DNA from: Herbiconiux sp. SALV-R1
Lineage (GTDB): Bacteria > Actinomycetota > Actinomycetes > Actinomycetales > Microbacteriaceae
NCBI RefSeq assembly: GCF_013113715.1
Contig: NZ_CP053344.1
Coordinates: 1,116,001-1,180,000, forward strand
Reading direction: 5' to 3'
Length of the DNA stretch: 64,000 nucleotides
In this document: positions 34,511 through 43,150 of the stretch, in pieces
How the letters are laid out: the number at the start of each line of letters is the position of its first letter
Numbering within the stretch: position 1 is the first letter of the stretch
The notes under the pieces: generated by a model
The model's database searches: none
Told to the model about the DNA's origin: nothing
What the model saw: only the letters and a program-made list of their open reading frames with translations
Program-made: the position numbers and the translations under genes

Positions 34511-35965
34511 ATGAAGGCCCTCCGCTCCCCGGTGCTGCTCAGCCGCGAGGTGCTCGCCGGCATCGTGACGACCCTCGCCCTCGTGCCCGAGGTGATCTCG
34601 TTCTCGGTGATCGCCGGCGTCGACCCGATCGTGAGCCTCCTCGCCTCGGTGGTGCTCGCCCTCACCATGTCGGTGCTCGGCGGCCGCCCCGCCATGGTCA
34701 CCGCTGCGGCGGGCTCCGTGGCCCTCGTCGTCGCCCCGATGGTGAAGGAGCACGGGGTCGAGTACCTGCTCCCCGCCGTGCTCCTCGCCGGGATCGTGCA
34801 GATCGCGTTCGGTGCGCTGGGCTTCGCCCGGCTCGCCCGCTTCATCCCCCGCAGCGTGATGATCGGCTTCGTGAACGCCCTCGGCATCCTCATCTTCGTC
34901 GCGCAGGTGCCGCACCTCGTCGACGTGCCCTGGGTGGTGTACCCGCTGTTCGCCGCGACGGTGCTCATCGTCGTCGTGCTGCCCCGCTTCACCAAGGCCG
35001 TTCCTGCCCCGCTCGTGGCGATCGTCGTGGTGACCGCGATCGTGGTGATCGCCGGGCTCGACGTGCCCGACGTCGGTGACGAAGGCGCCATCGGCGGCGC
35101 CCTCCCAGGCCTCACCCCCTGGGTCGTGCCGTTCGACCTGCAGACCCTCGGCATCGTGCTGCCCACCGCGCTCAGCATCGCGTTCGTCGGCCTCATGGAG
35201 ACGCTCCTCACCGCGAAGCTCGTCGACGACATCACCGACACCCGCTCGCAGAAGAACCGGGAGTCGTGGGCGCTCGGCGTGGCGAACATCCTCGCCGGCT
35301 TCTACGGTGGCATCGCCGGATGCGCGATGATCGGCCAGACCGTCGTCAACGTGAAAATGGCACGGGCACGCACCCGCATCTCGACCTTCGTGGCGGGGCT
35401 CGTGCTGCTCGCCCTGGTGACCCTGCTGAGCGACGTGATGGCGCGCATCCCGATGGTGGCCCTCGCCGCGGTGATGATGATCGTCGCGCTCACCACGGTC
35501 GACTGGCACAGCGTGCGCCCGTCGACGCTGCGGCGCATGCCCGTGCCCGAGACGCTCGTGATGGTGCTGACGGTGGTGGTCGTGGTGGCCACCGGCAACC
35601 TCGCGCTCGGGGTGGCGGGTGGCGTGCTCTTGGCCATGGTGCTCTTCGCCCGGCGCGTGGCGCACGTCATCTCGGTGACCCGGGTGGTGACGGGGGAGGG
35701 TGAGGATGCTGTGGCCCGGTACGCCGTTCACGGCCCGCTCTTCTTCGGCAGCAGCAACGACCTGGTGGAGCGCTTCTCGTACGCCGACGACCCCGAGCGG
35801 GTGGAGATCGACTTCAGCGACTCCCAGATCTGGGACGCCTCGAGCGTGGCCGCCGTCGACGCCGTGGTGACGCGGTACGAGAAGCACGGCGCGGCCGCCG
35901 TGGTGACGGGGCTCGACGACCGCAGCCAGCTCTTCCACGGGCGGCTGTCGGGCCACCTGGGCTGA
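34511..35965 (+). CDS. SulP-family anion transporter with STAS domain
   Basis: Secondary transporter of sulfate, bicarbonate or related anions. The 484-residue product has about 11-12 membrane segments in the first 395 residues, including LVPEVISFSVIAGVDP near 28, a family-typical segment, and ends with a cytoplasmic STAS domain (about 405-480: GPLFFGSSNDLVERF, VEIDFSDSQIWDASSVAAVD). ATG 34511 has AGGGG 8 nt upstream, but a much stronger site precedes an in-frame ATC at 34445. The substrate cannot be assigned from the sequence; no carbonic anhydrase or sulfur genes are adjacent. Confidence 0.92.
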   Translation: MKALRSPVLLSREVLAGIVTTLALVPEVISFSVIAGVDPIVSLLASVVLALTMSVLGGRPAMVTAAAGSVALVVAPMVKEHGVEYLLPAVLLAGIVQIAFGALGFARLARFIPRSVMIGFVNALGILIFVAQVPHLVDVPWVVYPLFAATVLIVVVLPRFTKAVPAPLVAIVVVTAIVVIAGLDVPDVGDEGAIGGALPGLTPWVVPFDLQTLGIVLPTALSIAFVGLMETLLTAKLVDDITDTRSQKNRESWALGVANILAGFYGGIAGCAMIGQTVVNVKMARARTRISTFVAGLVLLALVTLLSDVMARIPMVALAAVMMIVALTTVDWHSVRPSTLRRMPVPETLVMVLTVVVVVATGNLALGVAGGVLLAMVLFARRVAHVISVTRVVTGEGEDAVARYAVHGPLFFGSSNDLVERFSYADDPERVEIDFSDSQIWDASSVAAVDAVVTRYEKHGAAAVVTGLDDRSQLFHGRLSGHLG

Positions 35966-35992
35966 GCACGGCTTCGGGCGCTCCCGCGAGGC

Positions 35993-36541
35993 TCAGCGAC
36001 CCAGCGCGGTCTCGATCTGGGTGACGATGTCGGCAGGAGCATCCGTGAAGCCCACCTCGGCGCCGTGCTCGCCGGGTTCGAGCGGTTCGAGGGTGGCCAG
36101 CTGCGAGTCGAGCAGCGACGCGGGCATGAAGTGGCCGGGGCGGTTGCCGAGTCGCTGCTCGAGCACCTCGCGCGGCCCCGTGAGCACGACGAAGAACACC
36201 CCGGGGGCCTCGGAGCGGATGAGCTCCCGATAGCGTCGGCGGAGCGCCGAGCAGGCGACCACGAGTCCGCCCTCGGCGTGCTCGCCGAGCGTGCGGCCCA
36301 CCGTTTCGAGCCAGGGCAGCCGGTCGTCGTCGGTGAGCGCGTGCCCGGCCGACATCTTCTCGATGTTCGCCGCGCTGTGCAGCGAGTCGCCGTCGATGAA
36401 GGGAACCCCGAGGGCCGCCGCGAGCTGCGAGCCCACGGTCGACTTGCCCGAACCCGACACGCCGCCGACGACGACGAGGGGCGGCGCGGGGGCGGGCGTG
36501 GTGGCGCTGAGCGTACTGGGCGTGCTGCGTGACTCGGTCAT
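35993..36541 (-). CDS. gntK: Gluconokinase
   Basis: Phosphorylates D-gluconate to 6-phosphogluconate for the pentose phosphate pathway. The 182-residue product has the P-loop GVSGSGKST near residue 28, FIDGDSLHSAANIEKMSAGHALTDDDRLPWL (positions 49-79) typical of GntK, CSALRRRYRE near 97 and RPGHFMPASLLDSQ near 134. The first 20 residues are Ser/Thr/Pro/Ala-rich and less conserved, so a later start is possible. It is convergent with the SulP gene. No gluconate permease or repressor is adjacent. Confidence 0.95.
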   Translation of the reverse strand: MTESRSTPSTLSATTPAPAPPLVVVGGVSGSGKSTVGSQLAAALGVPFIDGDSLHSAANIEKMSAGHALTDDDRLPWLETVGRTLGEHAEGGLVVACSALRRRYRELIRSEAPGVFFVVLTGPREVLEQRLGNRPGHFMPASLLDSQLATLEPLEPGEHGAEVGFTDAPADIVTQIETALGR

Positions 36542-36601
36542 CGTCTCAAGGTTACCCGGCGCGCCGATGCCGGATCCGCGGCCGAGGGGCAGGCTAGACG
36601 C

Positions 36602-36736
36602 ATGACCGACACCAGCGGAGACCCGTACGAGATCGAATCAGAACTGGGCCCCGACGGCCCCGTCGAGGTCGGCGACACGGCCGAGGGCCCAGACGACGAC
36701 ACCGACACCGACGACAAATCCGATGCGTCGGAGTAA
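36602..36736 (+). CDS. Acidic 44-residue microprotein ahead of the Abi locus
   Basis: The ORF encodes 44 residues starting MTDTSGDPYEIESEL and ending KSDASE, with 18 Asp/Glu and one Lys, probably disordered. CAGGCT (36590-36595) lies 6 nt before ATG 36602, consistent with a leaderless gene, and the TAA stop overlaps TAACAT, the candidate -10 of the RNA that follows. It is divergent from gluconokinase (60 bp). Whether it belongs to the Abi locus or is an independent small protein is not clear. Confidence 0.55.
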   Translation: MTDTSGDPYEIESELGPDGPVEVGDTAEGPDDDTDTDDKSDASE

Positions 36737-36745
36737 CATCTCGCT

Positions 36746-36855
36746 GACTCCGTCACGCGACTGACCCAGGGGGCCGGGGCAGCCGCAGGTGACAAGACGA
36801 AACCCCGGCGATGTGGCTGGACCAGTGATCGTTCCGGGGTCTTCGTGCACGAGTC
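36746..36855 (+). ncRNA. Candidate structured RNA upstream of the Abi_2/HEPN gene
   Basis: The 136-bp spacer before the Abi gene has no ORF but folds well on paper. GACTC-c-GT-CACG (36746-36757) pairs with CGTG-c-AC-GAGTC (36844-36855), 11 pairs with one bulge per side. Inside, ACCCCGG (36802-36808) pairs with CCGGGGT (36834-36840), extended by CGAT (36809-36812) with ATCG (36828-36831) and a TGG/CCA hairpin. CCGGGG also occurs at 36774-36779 and could replace 36834-36839 as partner of the same CCCCGG, allowing two mutually exclusive folds. TAACAT (36734-36739) would place the transcript start near 36746, exactly at the base of the closing helix. Structured RNAs (abiF RNA motif) are known upstream of abiF-type genes; equivalence here is inference. 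Confidence 0.6.
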
Positions 36856-36872
36856 TACGTCATGGAGGCTGA

Positions 36873-37558
36873 TTGTCGACCTCATCCGGTTTTGTCGAGA
36901 CCGACACGTACCTCGACCTGCTTCCGCTCGACACAGCAGAGCGCCTCGGTTCGTACCTGCACACGTGCGGCGGCGGTGTCCCCGAAGCCTTCGAACTCTA
37001 CGAGTGGAACATGCGCGCAGCCGCCAGCGTGATGGAGCTCACGTCGATGGTCGAGGTCTTGACACGCAATGCGCTCGACCGCGAGCTTCGCGCCTGGGCT
37101 CATCGACGCCGAGCTGACCCGTCGTGGTTCGACTTCGCCGCACTCGACGAGCAGGGCGAGGCGGACCTTCGGAAGGCGCGAGACCGAGCGACTCGACGAG
37201 GCCGTCGCAGGGAGGTCCACGGGCGTGTCATCGCTGAACTGCCGCTGGGTTTCTGGCGTTATCTCGTCGAGTCCCGGTACCTGACTGCACTCTGGGTTCC
37301 TGCCACCCACCGTGCGTTCCCTCACGGCGCTGCCGATCTCCGCACCCGTCAGAAGGATGTGGCGTTCCGGATGCAGCAGCTGAACTTCGTGAGGAACCGC
37401 TCGGCCCACCACGAACCGATCCATTCCAGGGACCTCGAGAAGGACCTGGCGTCCGCTCGGGACATCGCCGCGTGGATTCGCCGGCTGCGCGCCGCTGGGT
37501 CGATGCGACTGCATCCCTGCCGTCAGTCATCGCGAGTCGACCTGCCCCTGTCCGCTAG
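36873..37558 (+). CDS. Abi_2/AbiF-like HEPN-domain protein, apparent 3' frameshift
   Basis: Abortive-infection-type protein, probably an RNase of the HEPN class. Landmarks of the Abi_2 family: LYEWNMRAAASVMELTSMVEVLTRNALDREL in part (residues 48-78), VIAELPLGFWRYLVESRY near 120, and the catalytic-type motif R-N-x3-H in FVRNRSAHHEPI near 173-184. Start is TTG 36873 after GGAGG (36864-36868). The in-frame ORF runs on to 37721, overlapping the convergent PrsW gene by 167 nt with an Arg/Gly-rich unnatural tail. Shifting by one nucleotide near 37475 instead gives a tail WDSPAARRWVDATASLPS and so on to TAG 37556-37558, meeting the neighbour with 4 nt overlap. I therefore infer a 1-nt deletion or sequencing error. 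Lower GC at third positions than the neighbours suggests acquisition. Confidence 0.82.
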
Positions 37559-38478
37559 CCGACCGGGCGCCAGCGCCTCGGGTTGGCGGCGGCGAGGTCG
37601 GCGGGGATGGTGCGGCGCACCTGGGGGCGGTACCAGAACAGGTACACCAGGAGCACGAAAAGGGAGTTCGCGAGCAGCGGCAGGTAGGCGTTCACCGCGC
37701 GCAGCCACGGCCCGCCGATGACGGCGTCGTTGAAGGAGTGCAGTGCGGCGGCGATGAGGAAGGCGCCGATGATCCAGGCGGCGACCGAGCGCCGGCGGGC
37801 GACCGCGAGCCAGATGAGGGCTGCCGCACCGACCGTGATGAAGGGGTGCATGAGCTCGACGACGGTGCGCTCGAGGGTGGTGAGCACGGGCCCGGCGACG
37901 GCGATGATGGCGTCGGCGTCGGCCTGAGCCGCGGCGCCCGCCGTCGTCGAGGCGGTCGGGATCGCCTCGTTGGCCACGTACATCGTTCCCTCGACGACCC
38001 CGAACAGGGCGGCACCCACGAACACCATCCACACGCCGAGGCGTGGCTCGCGCAGCATCCGTGGTCCTGCGGCGAGCAGGATGAGCGGGAGTGCCAGCTT
38101 CATCGCCTCCTCGATCGGCCCCGCCAGCACGAAGGAGCCCTCCGTCGAGCCGAGGAACCCGGGGATGTGACCCGCCGACAGCTCCACCACGAGCGCGACC
38201 ACGAAGGCCAGCACCCCCGAGGCCACGCCGAGCCAGGTCGCGGCCCGCCGGCCGGTGAGCGAGCCGATGGCGAGGAGCCGGTGCAGGCTCACGCCCGCGG
38301 CGAGCAGGGCCGCGCCGCACGAGACGAAGCCGCCCACGGCGAACAGCAGCCGGTTGTGGCCGAGCGCCCCTCCCGTGCCGGCCACTGCGAGACCGACGAT
38401 CACCCCCGCGAGGGCGATCCAGACGGCGGGGTGCGAGCGGCGTACCCTCGGCGGGGCGACGGATGCTGTGGTCGACAT
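37555..38478 (-). CDS. PrsW-family intramembrane protease-like protein
   Basis: Membrane metalloprotease-like protein of the PrsW family, which in Bacillus cleaves an anti-sigma factor. The 307-residue product has eight or so hydrophobic segments and the two conserved motifs: GPIEEAMKLALP near residue 120 (E-E-x3-K) and HSFNDAVIGG near 243 (H-x3-D); AALFGVVEGTMY near 151 supplies a further conserved Glu. ATG 38478 starts MSTTASVAPP; longer upstream readings look antisense to htrA regulatory DNA. Divergent from the HtrA-like gene, with 152 bp between starts, so it may belong to the same envelope-stress circuit. Confidence 0.88.
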   Translation of the reverse strand: MSTTASVAPPRVRRSHPAVWIALAGVIVGLAVAGTGGALGHNRLLFAVGGFVSCGAALLAAGVSLHRLLAIGSLTGRRAATWLGVASGVLAFVVALVVELSAGHIPGFLGSTEGSFVLAGPIEEAMKLALPLILLAAGPRMLREPRLGVWMVFVGAALFGVVEGTMYVANEAIPTASTTAGAAAQADADAIIAVAGPVLTTLERTVVELMHPFITVGAAALIWLAVARRRSVAAWIIGAFLIAAALHSFNDAVIGGPWLRAVNAYLPLLANSLFVLLVYLFWYRPQVRRTIPADLAAANPRRWRPVG

Positions 38479-38564
38479 GACAGTACAGAACCACATCCGC
38501 GGGGTGGCGCGCGGGAGGGCACGGGGTATCCCGTACGGCGAAGCGCGGCGCCGCGCGGCCCCGA

Positions 38565-38624
38565 TTGCACGGCGATTGAGCGGGGTGCAAGCGATCACCG
38601 CGGGGCGCGGCCTTTTTCTACCGT
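38565..38624 (+). promoter_or_regulatory. htrA promoter with three TTG/TGCA direct repeats
   Basis: TTGCACG (38565-38571), TTGAGCG (38576-38582) and TGCAAGC (38586-38592) start at offsets 0, 11 and 21, and TACCGT (38619-38624) is the -10 at offset 54, followed 6 nt later by the htrA ATG. The same offsets and -10 distance occur at 46151-46210. Direct heptamer repeats of 11-bp period are the known target form of SARP/AfsR-type BTAD regulators, which are encoded next to both sites. Confidence 0.65.
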
Positions 38625-38630
38625 CGGAGC

Positions 38631-40250
38631 ATGACTTCAGAACGCATTCTCTCCACCCGACTCGCCCGGGGTGGCGGCGTCGCCGCACTCGGGGTGTCGC
38701 TCACCCTCGCCCTCACGGGCTGTTTCTCGATCGGTGCCCCCGGCGGCGCCGGCGGCGCCGGCGGCGGCGGCTCGGACGGCTCGTCGACCGGCGTCGGCTT
38801 CGACGACGTGCAGTCGGCGGTCGTGCAGATCGAGGCCGTCGGCACCTTCGTCTCGCCGGAGGGCGCCTTCGAGGGCGCCGGCCGCGGCTCGGGCTTCGTC
38901 ATCGACCCGAGCGGCCTCGTGGTCACCAACAACCACGTCGTGGTGGGTGCCGGCACGCTCAAGGTGTGGCGCGGCGGCGACCAGTCGAAGACGCTCAACG
39001 CGAAGGTGCTCGGCTCGAGCGAGTGCCTCGACCTCGCCGTCATCGACCTGCAGGGCGAGGGCTACCCCACGCTCGGCTGGCACGACGGCGACATCCCGAC
39101 GGCGATGGACGTGTACGCGGCGGGCTTCCCGCTCGGCGACCCGACCTTCACCATGACCCGCGGCATCGTCTCGAAGGCCGACACCGCGCAGGACACCCCG
39201 TGGGCGAGCCTCGACCACACCATCGAGCACGATGCGCGCATCCGCCCCGGCAACTCCGGCGGGCCGCTCGTCGACACCGACGGCCGCATCGTCGGCGTGA
39301 ACTACGCCGGCAACGACCAGTACGACCAGAACCTCGCCATCCACCGCGACGAGGCCCGCGACGTCATCGAGCGGCTCGCCGCCGGCGAGAGCGTGCTGAG
39401 CCTCGGCGTGAACGGCACCGCGCTCGTCGACGACAGCGGGCAGGGCCTCGGTGTCTGGGTGAACTCGATCGCCTCGGGTTCCGCCGCCGACAAGGCCGGT
39501 GTCGAGCCCGGCGACCTGCTCACCCGCATGGAGGGTGTCGGGCTCGGCGCCGACGGAACCCTCTCCGACTACTGCGACGTGCTCCGCACCCACGGGCAGG
39601 ACGCCACCCTCTCGGTGGAGCTCTACCGCCCGAGCGACGGCGTGTACTACGAGGGCCAGTTCAACGGCACCGCCGTCGAGGCGGTGACCGTGCTCGGCAC
39701 CTCGGGCTCCGGTGGCAGCGGCGGCTCGGGCAGCGGTGGCTCCGGGGGAAGCGGCGGGGGCACCGACCTCGCCGACTTCGAGACCGTCATCGACGAGACC
39801 CAGGGCCTCGCCGTCGACGTGCCGACCGCCTGGGCCGACCGCGACCTCGCCCCGTTCACCGACGGCAAGGGCAACACCTACAAGAGCATCGAGGCCTCGA
39901 CCGACCTCGCCGCCTACGACAGCGGCTGGAGCGTGCCCGGCATCTCGGCGCTCGCCTCCGACACCGCCGTGTCGAACACGACCCCGCAGGACTGGTTGCA
40001 GCTCGTGACCCCCTACCTGCAGGAGTCGGGCTGCCAGCTCTCCACCTCCGACACCTATGAAGACGGCGCACACACCGGCGTGTTCGACTACTGGGTGGGC
40101 TGCGGCGAGACCGGCGCCGACTACCTCATGGTCTCGGCCGTGGCGAACGACGGCAGCTACCTCATGGCGATGGCCGTCACCGCGCTGAGCGAAGACGACC
40201 TCGGCGCCATCGACCGCGCCGTCGGCAGTGTCATCGCGAGCTTCGCGTGA
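38631..40250 (+). CDS. HtrA/S1C-type trypsin-like serine protease lipoprotein
   Basis: Envelope quality-control protease. The 539-residue product has a lipoprotein signal peptide with lipobox LALTGC near residue 28, a Gly/Ser-rich linker, a trypsin-like domain with catalytic His in VTNNHVV (near 103), Asp in DLAVIDL (near 132) and Ser in RPGNSGGPLV (near 207), a PDZ domain (about 262-345: GVWVNSIASGSAADKAGVEPGDLLT in part), a Gly/Ser linker, and a C-terminal domain of about 155 residues (385-539) of unknown fold with two cysteines. The start is leaderless: TACCGT 6 nt before ATG. The BTAD regulator overlaps or follows closely, so it is probably co-transcribed. Confidence 0.93.
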   Translation: MTSERILSTRLARGGGVAALGVSLTLALTGCFSIGAPGGAGGAGGGGSDGSSTGVGFDDVQSAVVQIEAVGTFVSPEGAFEGAGRGSGFVIDPSGLVVTNNHVVVGAGTLKVWRGGDQSKTLNAKVLGSSECLDLAVIDLQGEGYPTLGWHDGDIPTAMDVYAAGFPLGDPTFTMTRGIVSKADTAQDTPWASLDHTIEHDARIRPGNSGGPLVDTDGRIVGVNYAGNDQYDQNLAIHRDEARDVIERLAAGESVLSLGVNGTALVDDSGQGLGVWVNSIASGSAADKAGVEPGDLLTRMEGVGLGADGTLSDYCDVLRTHGQDATLSVELYRPSDGVYYEGQFNGTAVEAVTVLGTSGSGGSGGSGSGGSGGSGGGTDLADFETVIDETQGLAVDVPTAWADRDLAPFTDGKGNTYKSIEASTDLAAYDSGWSVPGISALASDTAVSNTTPQDWLQLVTPYLQESGCQLSTSDTYEDGAHTGVFDYWVGCGETGADYLMVSAVANDGSYLMAMAVTALSEDDLGAIDRAVGSVIASFA

Positions 40251-43150
40251 GCACGGCTATCGTGATCCCCGTGACCCGCACTGACGCATCCGCCGTGTCG
40301 ATCGGCCTGTTCGGTCCGCTCACCGTGAGGTCGGGTCAGGATGCGGTGGTGCTGCGGGGAGACATCCCCCGCGCCATCGTCGCCCGGCTCGCCCTCTCGG
40401 CGGGCGAGCCGGTGAGCGCCGACGAGCTCATCGCGGAACTCTGGCCCGACGATCAGGCGACGGCGCTCACGAACCTGCGCTCCCGCATCTCGCGGCTGCG
40501 CAGCGAGGGCTTCCCGGCGGCGATCCACGGCGACCGTCAGGGCTACCTGCTCGACGTGCCGGCCGAGGCGGTCGACGTGCTCCGCTTCCGTGCGCTGCTC
40601 GGTCGCGCGGCGGAGCACGGCCTCGGGGCCGACGAGGCGCTCGAGGCGCTCGCCGCGGCCGAGGCGCTCGCCGCCCACGAGCCGCTCCGCGGTCTCGAGG
40701 GCTTCGCCTTCGTGCGGGCGCTGCGCGACCGGGTGCTCGAGGAGCGGCGCGGCGCGGTGGAGACCCTCGCCGAGCTGTTGCTCGAGCGGGGCGAGCACGC
40801 CGTCGCCGTGGCGCCGCTCGCCGCTCTCGTCTCCCGGCATCCGTTCGACGAGAAGCCCACGCGGCTGCTCGCGACGGCGCTCGCCCGCTCCGGGCGCAGC
40901 TCCGAGGCGCTCGAGGCCATCGACGGGCTGGGCGAGCGGCTCGCCGAAGCCCAGGGCCTCGACCTGCCGGCCCGCATGGCCGAGCTGCGGCTCGCCGTGG
41001 TGCGCCGCGACCCGGCCGTGGTGTCGGCGGGCCTGTCGGCCGCCGCGGTCGAGCGCAGCGGCATCCCCATTCCGCTCACCCGGTTCATCGGCCGTGCCCG
41101 CGAGCGGGCCGTGGTCGCCGAGGCGCGCGGCGCCTCGCGGCTCGTCACCATCGTGGGGGCGGCGGGCGTCGGCAAGACCAGGCTCGCCATCGAGGTGGCC
41201 CGTCAGTCGACCGCCGCGGTCGACGACGAGCAGGTGATGGTGGAGCTCACCGCAGCTGCGTCGCCCGAGGCCGTGGTGACCGTCGTCGCCGACGCGGTGG
41301 GTGCGACCGAGCACGACGTCGCCGCGATCGCGACCCGTCTCGGCGGGCGCCGGGTGCTGCTCGTGCTCGACAACGCCGAGCACGTGCTGGGTGCCGTCGC
41401 ATCGCTCGCGGTGGCACTCACCGCGCTGTGCCCGCAGCTGCAGGTGCTCACCACCAGCCGGGAGTCGATGCGCATCCCCGGCGAACGCGTGGTGCGGCTG
41501 GAGCCGCTCGTCGGCGAGGCCGAGCCCGACGCGGTGGAGCTGTTCCTCGAGCGCGCCGCCGACGCCGCGGGCTTCCTGGGCGGGTTCGACGACGACGACC
41601 TGTTCGGTGAGCCGGTTGCGGCAGCCCCCGTGGGCGCGGGGTTCGGAGCGGAGCCCGGAGCGGGCGACGACAGGGCCGCCGGCGCGATCGGCCGCATCTG
41701 CCGTGCCCTCGACGGCATCCCGCTCGCGCTCGAGCTCGCCGCCTCGCGCCTCGACGTGCTGAGCCTCGGCGAGCTCGAGGACTCCCTCTTCGAGCGCGCG
41801 CTCGAGCTCGCCGGCCCGGGAGACGCCGACGGCAGGCACGCCAGCCTCACCAGCTCCATCCGCTGGAGCTACCAGCTGCTCGACGCGTCGCAGCAGGAGC
41901 TGCTGCAGCAGCTCGGGCGCTTCGCGGGCTCCTTCACGCTCGACGCCGTGCGCGGTGTCTGCGGCGAGGCGGCCGCCGAGGCGACCCTCGACCTGGTGCA
42001 GAAGTCGCTCGTCACCCCGACCGACGGCGAGGGCGGCGCGCGCCGCTACCGTCTGCTCGAATCGGTGCGCGCCTTCCTCCGCGAGGAGCCGGGCGGGGCC
42101 GACGTGCCCGAGGAGTGGTGGCGCGGGCACAGCCTCTGGTTCGCCGGGCTCGCCGAGCGGCTCGGGCCGCTGCTGCGCACCACCGACGCCCGATCGGCGC
42201 GGCTCGAGATCGAGGCCGCCTGGCCCGACCTGCAGCTCGCCCTGGCCACCGCCAACCGCACGCTCGACCGCTCCACCGCGTTGCGCATCTGCGGGGCGCT
42301 GTCGCACTACTGGTTCCTCAAGGGCATGCTCGTCGACGGCCGTGCCGCCCTCGAGCGCGCGCTCGCCCTGCCGGGCGACCACGATCCCGTCGAAGACGCG
42401 CCCGCCTACATCGGCGTGACCCTGCTGGCCTACCAGCTGGGCGACGCCCCGGCGGCGTTCGAGTACATCCGTCTCGCCTACGAGGCGGCCGAGACGGCGG
42501 GCGACCGCGCCGTGCAGGCCCTCGCGCTGGCGCAGACCGCCTACGGCCGGTCGCTGTTCGGGGAGGCGGAGCTGGCCGAGCAGCTGATGGGCGCCGCGAG
42601 CGCGGCAGCTGTCGAGACCGAACCCTGGGTGCGCAGCGAGGTCGCCATGTGCCAGGGGCAGATGCTGCGCGCTCTCGGGCGCGCCGACGAGGCGCTCGCC
42701 GCCCTGGGCCTGTCGCACCGTCTCGCCTCCGAGGCGGGGCACGAGTGGATCAGGTCGTCGGCTGCCTACGTGGCGGGCAAGGTGCTGGTCGAGACGAAGC
42801 GGCCGCGCGAGGCCGTGACCGTGCTGCGCGGGGGCGCGGCGGCGAGCTTCGCCGCCGACGACGCCACCTCGGGGCTCGCCCTGCTGCACACCCTCGCGGG
42901 CGCGTGCGCCCTGGTCGAGCGGCACGAGGAGGGCGCTCAGCTGCTCGGCGCGGTCGACCAGTTGGGCGAGCGCTACTCGTACAACCCCGTCACCGCGGAA
43001 GGGGAGGACGCCCAGGTGCACCGCGACCTGGTGGCGGTGGGCCTCACGCCCGAGGAGTTCGCCCGCGCCGTCGCCGCCGGCCGGAGGCTCACCGTGCGGG
43101 AGACCCTGCGCCTCACCTCGGCCCTGCCCTCGGCTCCGTTCGAGCTCTAG
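40247..43150 (+). CDS. BTAD-STAND (AfsR-like) transcriptional regulator 1
   Basis: Large signal-transducing ATPase regulator. The 967-residue product has an OmpR-type winged helix (about 15-95: FGPLTVRSGQDAVVLRG, ELIAELWPDD), a bacterial transcriptional activation domain (about 100-245), an NB-ARC/STAND ATPase with Walker A VGAAGVGKTRLA near 302 and Walker B LLVLDNAEHVLG near 368, TTSRES near 403, and a C-terminal TPR-like helical region (about 620-950). GTG 40247 overlaps the htrA stop by 4 nt; GTG 40271 has TATCGT (40258-40263) 7 nt upstream and may be an independent leaderless start. A paralogue lies directly downstream. Both are good candidates to bind the paired repeats at 38565 and 46151. 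Confidence 0.92.
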   Translation: MSTAIVIPVTRTDASAVSIGLFGPLTVRSGQDAVVLRGDIPRAIVARLALSAGEPVSADELIAELWPDDQATALTNLRSRISRLRSEGFPAAIHGDRQGYLLDVPAEAVDVLRFRALLGRAAEHGLGADEALEALAAAEALAAHEPLRGLEGFAFVRALRDRVLEERRGAVETLAELLLERGEHAVAVAPLAALVSRHPFDEKPTRLLATALARSGRSSEALEAIDGLGERLAEAQGLDLPARMAELRLAVVRRDPAVVSAGLSAAAVERSGIPIPLTRFIGRARERAVVAEARGASRLVTIVGAAGVGKTRLAIEVARQSTAAVDDEQVMVELTAAASPEAVVTVVADAVGATEHDVAAIATRLGGRRVLLVLDNAEHVLGAVASLAVALTALCPQLQVLTTSRESMRIPGERVVRLEPLVGEAEPDAVELFLERAADAAGFLGGFDDDDLFGEPVAAAPVGAGFGAEPGAGDDRAAGAIGRICRALDGIPLALELAASRLDVLSLGELEDSLFERALELAGPGDADGRHASLTSSIRWSYQLLDASQQELLQQLGRFAGSFTLDAVRGVCGEAAAEATLDLVQKSLVTPTDGEGGARRYRLLESVRAFLREEPGGADVPEEWWRGHSLWFAGLAERLGPLLRTTDARSARLEIEAAWPDLQLALATANRTLDRSTALRICGALSHYWFLKGMLVDGRAALERALALPGDHDPVEDAPAYIGVTLLAYQLGDAPAAFEYIRLAYEAAETAGDRAVQALALAQTAYGRSLFGEAELAEQLMGAASAAAVETEPWVRSEVAMCQGQMLRALGRADEALAALGLSHRLASEAGHEWIRSSAAYVAGKVLVETKRPREAVTVLRGGAAASFAADDATSGLALLHTLAGACALVERHEEGAQLLGAVDQLGERYSYNPVTAEGEDAQVHRDLVAVGLTPEEFARAVAAGRRLTVRETLRLTSALPSAPFEL

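Noticed and set aside
33545-35956. 803-codon minus-strand frame containing the alpha/beta hydrolase
   Set aside because: Only the last third has hydrolase motifs; the rest is antisense to the SulP gene.
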